A program made the position numbers and the translations under genes. A model generated the notes under the pieces. That model made no database searches. It had not been told where the DNA came from and saw nothing but the letters and a program-made list of their open reading frames with translations. Shown one piece after another: positions 57,498-64,000 of a DNA stretch of 64,000 nucleotides. The stretch is taken from positions 806,001 to 870,000 of the forward strand of contig NZ_CP048405.1 of the NCBI RefSeq assembly GCF_014084125.1. The letters are read 5' to 3'. The stretch's first letter is position 1. Each line of letters begins with the position of its first letter. This DNA comes from Streptacidiphilus sp. PB12-B1b. Lineage in GTDB: Bacteria > Actinomycetota > Actinomycetes > Streptomycetales > Streptomycetaceae.

Positions 57498-58202
57498 ATG
57501 AGTGTTCGACCCAACATCGTCCTCGTCCACGGCGCGTGGGCGGACGGTTCCTGCTGGAGCGGTGTCGTCGAGCGTCTGCAGGCCGACGGCTACCACGTGA
57601 CGGCGCCGCAGTTCCCGATGACCGCGCTGGCTGCCGACGTCGCTCGGCTGCGGCAGGTTCTGGAGTTGCAGGACGGCCCGACGGTCGTCGTGGGCCACTC
57701 CTACGGGGGGCAGATCATCACGGCGCTGGGCGCCGACGCCCCGAATGCGGCGGCTCTGGTCTACGTCGCCGCGTTCGCGATCGACCAGGGTGAGTCCCTG
57801 GGCGGGCTGCTGTCGCAGGGCCCTGTGCCCCCGGCTGTGGCACACCAGTTCATCGACAAGCAGGGCCTGGGCTGGCTGCCGGAGGACGACTACGTCCACC
57901 ACTTCGCCGCCGACGTCGACCCGGTCAGGGCCAGGGTCATGCACGCCGCTCAGCAGCCGCTGGCCGCGTCCACCTTCGGCGACGTGATGGGCGACCCGGC
58001 CTGGACGCACCTGCCCTCCTGGTACCTGGTCGCCACCGAGGACCAGGCCATCCCGGCGGACGCTCAGCGCCTGTTCGCCCGGCGCATGGACGCGGTCACC
58101 GCGGAGGTCACCTCCAGCCACGTCGTCATGGTCTCCCACCCCGACGAGACGGCGCAGCTGATCAAAAAGGCGGCTGAGGTCGTCGCCGTCAACGCCGGCT
58201 AG
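57498..58202 (+). CDS. Cytosolic alpha/beta hydrolase
   Basis: 234 residues. Start of the fold at NIVLVHGAWADGSCWSGVVE, nucleophile elbow VGHSYGGQI (Ser about residue 76), acid in LVATEDQAIP and His in SSHVVMVSHPDE. This small family (EstC/salicylate esterase-like) is common in soil actinobacteria. GGGAGGACTTACGGAG precedes the ATG. It is followed after 61 bp by a secreted paralogue, the two sharing the LVHGAW, GHSYGG and HVVMVSHP/HLSMVSNP frames, so they arose by duplication and differ in location. Confidence 0.9.
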   Translation: MSVRPNIVLVHGAWADGSCWSGVVERLQADGYHVTAPQFPMTALAADVARLRQVLELQDGPTVVVGHSYGGQIITALGADAPNAAALVYVAAFAIDQGESLGGLLSQGPVPPAVAHQFIDKQGLGWLPEDDYVHHFAADVDPVRARVMHAAQQPLAASTFGDVMGDPAWTHLPSWYLVATEDQAIPADAQRLFARRMDAVTAEVTSSHVVMVSHPDETAQLIKKAAEVVAVNAG

Positions 58203-58263
58203 CACACCCTGCGCCGCCCAATCCGGGCGGTTCGCAGAGCAGCACACGACAAGGAGACAACTG

Positions 58264-59127
58264 ATGCGCATCATGTCGACGACTCGGCCGAAGCTGCGGG
58301 TGACGGCCATAGCCGTCGCCCTGGCCGCTGCCGCGATCGCTGTTCCGGCCAGCCAGACCGCGTTCGCCAGCACGAGCAGCAGCCCCACGGCGGCCGTTGC
58401 CACCGCGAACACCGCCGTCAAGCCCAGCATCGTCCTCGTCCACGGTGCATGGGGCGACAGTTCGAGCTGGTCGGCGGTGGTCAGCCGGCTGCAGGCCGAC
58501 GGGTACACCGTCTATGTGCCGCCGAACCCGCTGGAGGGGCTGTCGACCGACGCCACCTCGATCCGGGACTTCCTCGACACCATCTCCGGCCCCGTCATCC
58601 TCGTCGGCCACTCCTACGGGGGCGCCGTCATCACCAACGCCGCAACCGGCGACGCGAACGTCAAGGCTCTGGTCTACATCGACGCGTTCGCCCCCAACGA
58701 GGGACAGACCATCGGGCAGCTGGTGACCACCGTCCCGGGATCCTGCGTCACCGACGACGCCAACCTCACCCTGGTGCCCTACCCGGGCGCCCCGGCGGGC
58801 GCGGAGGACGCGTACATCAAGCAGAGCGCGTTCGCCAGTTGCATGGCCAACGGCCTACCCGCCAAGGAAGCAGCTCAGCTGGGCGCCGTCCAGCGGCCGC
58901 TGACCACCGCGGCTCTCACCGAGGCGTCGGGTGTCCCGGCGTGGAAGACCATCCCCTCGTGGGCGGTCGTCGGCACCGCGGACAACGCCATCCCGCCGGC
59001 CGAGCAGCTCGCCATGGCCCAGGCCGCCGGTGCCCACATCACCGAGGTCAAGGCCCCGCACCTGTCCATGGTCAGCAACCCCGGCGTCGTCACCAAGGTC
59101 ATCCTGGAGGCCGTACACGGCAGCTGA
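58264..59127 (+). CDS. Secreted alpha/beta hydrolase, paralogue of the preceding gene
   Basis: 287 residues. A signal peptide (residues about 1-37, LRVTAIAVALAAAAIAVPAS, cleavage near AFAST) is followed by the same fold: SIVLVHGAWGDSSSWSAVVS, VGHSYGGAVITNAA (Ser about residue 118), VVGTADNAIPP and HLSMVSNPGV. Two Cys pairs in the inserted lid (GSCVTDDA, ASCMANG) could form a disulfide, as expected outside the cell. AAGGAG stands 8 bp before the ATG. Together with the upstream gene, an intracellular and an extracellular version of one activity would be made from one transcript. Confidence 0.92.
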   Translation: MRIMSTTRPKLRVTAIAVALAAAAIAVPASQTAFASTSSSPTAAVATANTAVKPSIVLVHGAWGDSSSWSAVVSRLQADGYTVYVPPNPLEGLSTDATSIRDFLDTISGPVILVGHSYGGAVITNAATGDANVKALVYIDAFAPNEGQTIGQLVTTVPGSCVTDDANLTLVPYPGAPAGAEDAYIKQSAFASCMANGLPAKEAAQLGAVQRPLTTAALTEASGVPAWKTIPSWAVVGTADNAIPPAEQLAMAQAAGAHITEVKAPHLSMVSNPGVVTKVILEAVHGS

Positions 59128-59236
59128 CGCGGCGTGGCCCTGGGAGGGGCTTCGAGTTCCCGCGCACCCGCCGCACCGCGGCGTGACGGAAGTGCTGGCC
59201 ACACTGCGGTGCGGCGGGTGATCCGGTGCCGCCGGG

Positions 59237-61984
59237 CTATTGCGCCGCGTGTTCTCGTTCCCGCGCGGCGAGGCGCGCGGCGGCCTCGGGTGCTGCGCCG
59301 GCGCCGATCTGCTGGTAGATCCCGACGGCTTCGCGCAGGGCGTCGAGGGCGGCGGGTCGCCGGCCTTGGGACCAGAGGCAGTCCGCCTGGCCGTCCAACG
59401 CCGCGGCTGTGCCCGGCAGAGTGCCGAGTTGGCGGGTGATTTCAAGGGCCTGAGCGTAGGAGGCCAAGGCCTGGTCGTGGCTCCCGGTCTGCGCGGCCAG
59501 AGCACCTGCTTCGATCAGCGTCAGGGCGTGGCCGACGCGCAGTCCGCTCCGCTCGTGCAGGTCCAGCGCCTCGCGGCACAGTTCCTCGGCGGTCGTCACG
59601 TGTCCCACACAGCGATGGGAGCGGGCGAGGGCGATGAGGGCTTCCCCGATCGACTCGGGCCGTGCGGCCTCGCGGAATGCCGCGAGGCTGGCCTCGATGA
59701 TCTCAAGGGCCTCGGTGTGCCGCCCGGCGGCCTGTCTGACCACCCCGAGAGTCAGGCGACCGTGCGCCGCGCCGATCTCGTCCCCGTGTCTGAGGAACGA
59801 GGCGAGCGAGGCCTCGGCCAGGTCGGCAGCGCTGCCCTGGTCGCCGACCTCGAGCCTGCAGTGGGCCAAACTGCGCAGCACCACCCCCTCGAAGAGGCGG
59901 AGCGAGTCGATGCTCCTGACCAACGGCAGGGCCTGCTCGAAATGAGCGAGTGCCTTGTGGAACCTGCCCATGGTCGTCTCCGCTGCGGCGAGGATGGCCA
60001 GAGTGGGCGCTTCCACCGAGTGTTGGCCGAGAGCCTGATTGATGGTCAGGGATTTCTTGAGGTGGGCGATGCTGGCCGAGGGGTTGACACCCTCGCTTGC
60101 CAACGCGAGTGCCAGCAGGGCGGCGGCCTGCCCCGGGGGATCGTCGACTTCATGGAAGATCTCCAGCGCGCGCGTTCCGAAGCCGGTCGCCACGGGAAGC
60201 TCGGCCAGGTTCGTGTGCGCCCAGCACAGCGAACGCAGCTGTACCGCCTGGCAGTGCCGCTGTCCGGCATCCTCGTAGAGCCGCAGGGCTTCGAGGTGCA
60301 CGGTCACTGCGGCCCTGTACTCCCCGTTCAGGAAGAGGAACTGGGCCAGCCGGGCGAGGATGTCAGCTTCCATGACGGGGTTGTCGAGGTCTTTGACGGC
60401 CTCGGCGGCGGACCGGAACAGCCGTATGCCGTCGACCCAGGGGCCGTCGACGAAGAGGGTGAAGTTCAGCGCCTCGGTGAGGTTGACGGCGCGCAGCAGC
60501 CGTCCGCGGGTGCTCGCGTGGGCGACGGCGGCGGTGATGTTGTCGCGTTCGGTGCGCAGCCAGGCGAGGCGTTCGTCGCGGGCCGTGAACTGGGGCGCTG
60601 CAAAGGGTTCTGGCGTGTCCAGTTGGCGGTCGCTGACGATGAAGCCGTCGCCGGGGGTGTCGCTGAGCGTGCGGGCGCCGTGCTCGTAGTAGTCGAACAG
60701 GTGGCCGATGGCTGTTTCGGCCTCGCCGTTGTCGGCGGTTGTGAGTGTGCGGGCGTAGTCGCGTACGAGGTCGTGGAGGCGGTAGCGGCCGGAGGTGTGC
60801 TGGATCAGGAGGTTGTGGTCGAGGAGGGTGTCGAGCATGCGGGCGGCGGTACGGTGGTCGCTCTGCAGGAGGTTCGCGGCAGCGTAGGGGTCGAAGTCCT
60901 GTCCGGGTATGAGGCCCAGGAACCGGAAGAGGCGCTGCAGGCCGGGTTCGAGCCTGCGGTAGGAGCCTTCGAAGGCCGCAGTGAGGCTGCGGTCCCCGTC
61001 GGCCAGGGCGTCGAGTCTGTGGTGGTCGTCGCGCAGCTGCCGGGCGAGGTCGTCCAGGGTGAGGGCGCTCCGGTGCTTGAGGCGGGTGGCGGTGATGCGC
61101 AGGGCCAGGGGGATGCGGCCGCACAGATCGGCGATCTGCTCGGTCAGGTGCTCGTCCGACGCGTGGATGCGGCCGGGGCCCGCGACGCGGCGCAGCAGCG
61201 CGACGGCGTCCTCGATCGGCAGCGCGTTCAGATCGATGAGGGTGGCGTCGTCGAGTCCGGGCAGGCGCCGTCGGCTGGTGACGATGACCAGGCAGCTGCT
61301 GGTGCCCGGCAGCAGCGGACGCACCTGCGCGGTGTCGGCGGCGTTGTCGAGCACCACCAGGGTGCGGGTGCCGGCGAGCCGGTCGCGCAGCAGCGCGGAG
61401 CGCTCGGCCTCGCCGGCGGGAACGGACTGGGCCGGCACCCCGAGCAAGGGCAGCAGCCGGCCCAGGGCGTCCAGCGCGGTGACGGGCTCGGCCAGCGGGT
61501 CGTAGCCGTGCAGGTCGATGAAGAGCTGCCCGTCCGGGAAGTTGGCGGCCAGCCGGTGCGCGGCATGGACCGCGAGCGTGGTCTTGCCGACTCCGGCCAT
61601 CCCGCCGATCGCGTGAATGCCCACCACACCGCCCGCTGTGACGGCGGCGCTTGTCAGCTGGCCGAGTTCCCGCTGCCGCCCGGTGAACGAGGCCACGTCG
61701 CGCGGCAGAGACCGCACCGCCGGGGCGGCGGCTGCGGACACGGCCTCCAGCGGGCGGCCCCGCGCCGCGGTCTCGAACCGCGCCCGCTCAACGCCGATCA
61801 GGGACAACGCGCTGCCCAGCAGCCGCAGCGTCTCCCGCTGCGGGATGGTGGCGACGCCCCGTTCAAGGTCACTGACAGTCCGCAGACTCACCCCGGCCGC
61901 ATCCGCCAGCTCCTGCTGGGTCATCCCTGCCCGCTTACGCTGCTCCCGCAGCTCAATCGCGAACCCGCCCGGTGTCTCCGCCAT
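59237..61984 (-). CDS. XRE-NB-ARC-TPR regulator (AfsR/SARP-like architecture without the SARP domain)
   Basis: 915 residues: XRE helix-turn-helix (about 6-62, ELREQRKRAGMTQQELADAA), NB-ARC ATPase (about 90-380) with P-loop GGMAGVGKTT, Walker B TLVVLDNA and the LVIVTSRRRL sensor, then a winged-helix region and TPR repeats to the end (LEQALPLVRSIDSLRLFEG, SYAQALEITRQLGT). STAND-type NTPases of this kind integrate a ligand or partner signal to control transcription, often of secondary metabolism. ATG at 61984 (MAETPGGFAIEL) is chosen after GGGGGTGGG; 29 upstream codons do not resemble the family. No known target is adjacent except the large LuxR gene upstream. Confidence 0.92.
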   Translation of the reverse strand: MAETPGGFAIELREQRKRAGMTQQELADAAGVSLRTVSDLERGVATIPQRETLRLLGSALSLIGVERARFETAARGRPLEAVSAAAAPAVRSLPRDVASFTGRQRELGQLTSAAVTAGGVVGIHAIGGMAGVGKTTLAVHAAHRLAANFPDGQLFIDLHGYDPLAEPVTALDALGRLLPLLGVPAQSVPAGEAERSALLRDRLAGTRTLVVLDNAADTAQVRPLLPGTSSCLVIVTSRRRLPGLDDATLIDLNALPIEDAVALLRRVAGPGRIHASDEHLTEQIADLCGRIPLALRITATRLKHRSALTLDDLARQLRDDHHRLDALADGDRSLTAAFEGSYRRLEPGLQRLFRFLGLIPGQDFDPYAAANLLQSDHRTAARMLDTLLDHNLLIQHTSGRYRLHDLVRDYARTLTTADNGEAETAIGHLFDYYEHGARTLSDTPGDGFIVSDRQLDTPEPFAAPQFTARDERLAWLRTERDNITAAVAHASTRGRLLRAVNLTEALNFTLFVDGPWVDGIRLFRSAAEAVKDLDNPVMEADILARLAQFLFLNGEYRAAVTVHLEALRLYEDAGQRHCQAVQLRSLCWAHTNLAELPVATGFGTRALEIFHEVDDPPGQAAALLALALASEGVNPSASIAHLKKSLTINQALGQHSVEAPTLAILAAAETTMGRFHKALAHFEQALPLVRSIDSLRLFEGVVLRSLAHCRLEVGDQGSAADLAEASLASFLRHGDEIGAAHGRLTLGVVRQAAGRHTEALEIIEASLAAFREAARPESIGEALIALARSHRCVGHVTTAEELCREALDLHERSGLRVGHALTLIEAGALAAQTGSHDQALASYAQALEITRQLGTLPGTAAALDGQADCLWSQGRRPAALDALREAVGIYQQIGAGAAPEAAARLAAREREHAAQ

Positions 61985-62386
61985 CGCACCCACCCCCAGT
62001 TGGCAGCCCTTGCAGGGGATTGTCGCAGGTGAACTGCGGTCAATGCCGTGTGTGGCCAGGATGTGGATCACGGGCGAGTACCGGGCGGATCCGAGGTCGG
62101 CGCAAGGCGCGTCCGGATCGGTCCCGGCCTAGAGGGCTCTTCATGTGGGCGAATTGCCGCTTACGGGTTCTCGGGTCAGACCGGAGCCGATGACTCACGA
62201 GCACGTAAGAGGTAGTCGCCCCAGGGGGCTTGGACCACGATCATCATCGGTGATCAGGTGACAGGTGGCGACAAGGCCCTCATTCTGACACGTACGAGAT
62301 GGCCTGCGGCAATGCGTCGGCACTGGTACTGGTGTGCGCCTGCTGGAGCACCGCAGTGTGGGCCGAAGAACCTGCGACGACGGCGC
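61985..62386. other. Interval between two large regulators, no gene seen
   Basis: About 400 bp with lower GC around 62190-62300. It should contain the promoter of the NB-ARC regulator (minus strand) and the end signal of the LuxR gene. A partial inverted repeat around GATCATCATCGGTGATC (about 62238-62255) is seen; no clear hairpin terminator was found. Confidence 0.3.
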
Positions 62387-64000
62387 TCATGGCCCGAGCG
62401 TGAACTCGCCCTCAGCCTCAACGGATTGCAGGATCGTACCGAGCGCCGCCCTGGAGGTGATGCCCAGCCTCGGGAACATCCGGTACAGGTGGCTGGCGAC
62501 GGTTCTGTGCGACATGAACAGGCGGTCGCCGATCTCCTTGTTGCTCAGGCCCGCAGCCGCAAGTCGCGCGATCTTGAGTTCCCGCGCCGTCAGGAGCTGC
62601 TGGCCGCCGAGGTCCGTGCCCGGCGGAACCAGGCCGACGGCACGCAGTCCTGTAGCGGCACGTTGTGCCCAGGTCGGCGCGCCCAGTCGGCGGAAGTCGT
62701 CGTGGGCGGCGGCGAGGTGGACGCGCGCCTGGCCCACCGCCCGCATGCGCCGTAGGCGCTCGCCCGCCAGCAGGCGCACCCGGGCCCGGTCGAACGGGCA
62801 CCGCCCGGCATCCTCGCCCGCCAGCGCCAGCTCGAACAGGGCCGACGCCTCTTCGTCCGGCGCGGTCATCGCCATTGCCGCGGTGGACAGCAAAGCCATG
62901 CGCGGCGACGACGCCATCAGGCTGGCCTGCCTGATGGCGTGCGCATACACGTCGGCTTCCTCGCGTCGGTCCGCGCGCAGCGCGGCTTCGACGAAGTCGA
63001 GCAGCGCCCACGCGGCGAACGGCTCGGCAGAGGCCAAGTCCCCGGCCGGGGTGAACCTGGAAGCCTGCTGATATGCCCCGAGGAAGTCCGACTGGGCGAG
63101 AGCCGCCAGGACGCAGGCGTACTGAGCGCCGACGAGCAGGGAGGTGAGTCCTCGCGGCGCCGCCCACCCTGCGATCTCGTCGGCGATGGCCCGGGCCGTC
63201 GTGGCGTCGCCGCGGCCGGCCGCCACGACTGCCAGGACGGTCTGCGCCTGTCGGCGAAGCAACTGGTAGCCCTCGGCGGCGCACTGGTCCGCGGTGGTCC
63301 TGGCGAGTCGATCGGCCTCGTCCCACTGTCCGGTCTGGTACGCCTCGAAGGCGAGCAGGATGCTGGCCTGTACGCCCGGCACGCCGAAGCGGCCGACGGG
63401 ATCAGTGCACGCGATACTGCGCAGGGCGTGCCGACTGTCGGACAGGTTGCCGAAGAAGGCCGACACGCCGGCGATCCGTACGATCTCAGCCGGTCCGGCC
63501 CGACCGTCGAGCGACTCGATCTGTCCGCGCAGCCAGCCGGGCGCGGCAGCCGGGTCCAGGACGCCGCGCAAGTCAGTCCGCACACTCGGCGTGAACAGTG
63601 CGCCTGAGTCGGCGATATAGCGTTCGAGGGACTCCCGGTGCCCCGGCCGAGCACTGAGTTGGCAGGCCGCTACGAGGCTCCAGAGGATCTCCTCGGCGCC
63701 GACCCGTCCGACGCCCTCGTCGTGCACGCCCTCGGCTGCCCGCAGCAGCATGCGGTAGGCAGCCGACACGTCCCCGTCCTCGTGGAGCAGCGCGAGGGCG
63801 TTCTGGAGCTGAGTCTCGGCTGCTGAGGCAAGCCTGGAGCGGCCACGCCGGATGTCCGCGGGTAGCGTCGCGTCCGTACGCAGGCCACCAGTGGCGTTCT
63901 CGGCGGGGCGCACAGCGTTCTCGCCGCGTACCTCACCGTCCGCCGCCAGTTCCAGCGCGGCACGCCGCAGGCCCGGATACAGGAAGAGCAGCTGGGCCGC
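62387..64000 (-). CDS. Large LuxR-family (LAL-type) regulator, truncated by the window edge
   Basis: The minus-strand frame is open from the right edge (first visible residues LLFLYPGLRRAALELAADGE) to the stop at 62387, so 537 residues of a longer protein are seen. The visible part is helical, TPR-like (LASAAETQLQNALALLHEDG, AYRMLLRAAEGVHDEG, REEADVYAHAIRQASLM), and ends in a LuxR helix-turn-helix (LTARELKIARLAAAGLSNKEI, DRLFMSHRTVASHLYRMFPR). Large regulators of this type carry an N-terminal ATPase domain, which would lie outside the window. A GTG at 63913 is within the open frame and should not be taken as the start. Confidence 0.9.
   Translation of the reverse strand, partial: AAQLLFLYPGLRRAALELAADGEVRGENAVRPAENATGGLRTDATLPADIRRGRSRLASAAETQLQNALALLHEDGDVSAAYRMLLRAAEGVHDEGVGRVGAEEILWSLVAACQLSARPGHRESLERYIADSGALFTPSVRTDLRGVLDPAAAPGWLRGQIESLDGRAGPAEIVRIAGVSAFFGNLSDSRHALRSIACTDPVGRFGVPGVQASILLAFEAYQTGQWDEADRLARTTADQCAAEGYQLLRRQAQTVLAVVAAGRGDATTARAIADEIAGWAAPRGLTSLLVGAQYACVLAALAQSDFLGAYQQASRFTPAGDLASAEPFAAWALLDFVEAALRADRREEADVYAHAIRQASLMASSPRMALLSTAAMAMTAPDEEASALFELALAGEDAGRCPFDRARVRLLAGERLRRMRAVGQARVHLAAAHDDFRRLGAPTWAQRAATGLRAVGLVPPGTDLGGQQLLTARELKIARLAAAGLSNKEIGDRLFMSHRTVASHLYRMFPRLGITSRAALGTILQSVEAEGEFTLGP

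Noticed and set aside
63913-64000. GTG at 63913 as the start of the LuxR gene
   Set aside because: The frame continues upstream to the window edge with family-like sequence, so the gene is partial.

Overview
The window is high-GC actinobacterial DNA. GTG and TTG starts are frequent, genes often overlap by ATGA or GTGA, and terminators are perfect GC-rich hairpins without T-tracts. The gene content points to the family Streptomycetaceae: a nuo operon followed by a polyprenyl diphosphate synthase, KorAB, fused FbiC for coenzyme F420, an XRE/DUF397 pair, a class F sortase, a WhiB-like gene, and a c-di-AMP riboswitch ahead of a cell-wall hydrolase. The genus cannot be fixed from this sequence.

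1-42 kb looks like chromosomal backbone. It opens with the end of the respiratory complex I operon (nuoM partial, nuoN), a long-chain polyprenyl diphosphate synthase (probably for menaquinone), an orphan response regulator and korAB. A KimA-like APC permease, a GT87 glycosyltransferase, RarD, a MerR-PP2C fusion, a frameshifted DeoR regulator facing an orphan sugar-binding lipoprotein, a LolA-like exported protein and fbiC follow. An SDR diverges from an unrecognised EthD-like gene across a region with two identical-pattern palindromes. Next come DUF397/XRE, GPP34, a D,D-carboxypeptidase with a very long cytoplasmic tail, a DHA2 efflux pump, a ydaO riboswitch controlling a LysM-NlpC/P60 hydrolase, an ABC exporter with its two-component system, and a secreted SGNH hydrolase with a ricin-type lectin. 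At 37.3-40.9 kb a compact module holds a DUF4232 protein with a sorting-like tail, a class F sortase, an ECF sigma factor and a membrane DUF4232 protein. The same ECF-type promoter pattern (CAACC-N16-CGTCTC) stands before the first gene and before the sigma gene.

42.19-55.7 kb looks like a decayed genomic island in the 3' end of a tRNA-Arg(CCT) gene. A 181-bp gap-free direct repeat, whose first 45 bp are identical, marks both ends and includes the tRNA 3' half and its terminator hairpin. No integrase is visible. The cargo is a broken subtilase, two AhpD/CMD-like proteins, an MmyB-type regulator, two TetR regulators, a LysR regulator, an NmrA-like protein, two paralogous GT1 glycosyltransferases, an alpha/beta hydrolase, an M20 peptidase and a zinc-type dehydrogenase. 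A second, truncated copy of the hydrolase 5' end lies in inverted orientation, so 2.97 kb is bounded by inverted repeats of about 240 bp.

55.7-64 kb has a gene-poor stretch, a STAS protein coupled to a WhiB-like frame that lacks a normal start, cytosolic and secreted paralogous alpha/beta hydrolases, an XRE-NB-ARC-TPR regulator, and a large LuxR regulator cut by the right edge. The most original observations are the sigma/sortase/DUF4232 circuit, the CTGAC-N5-GTCAG motif recurring at korA and the SDR divergon, and the island's structure.
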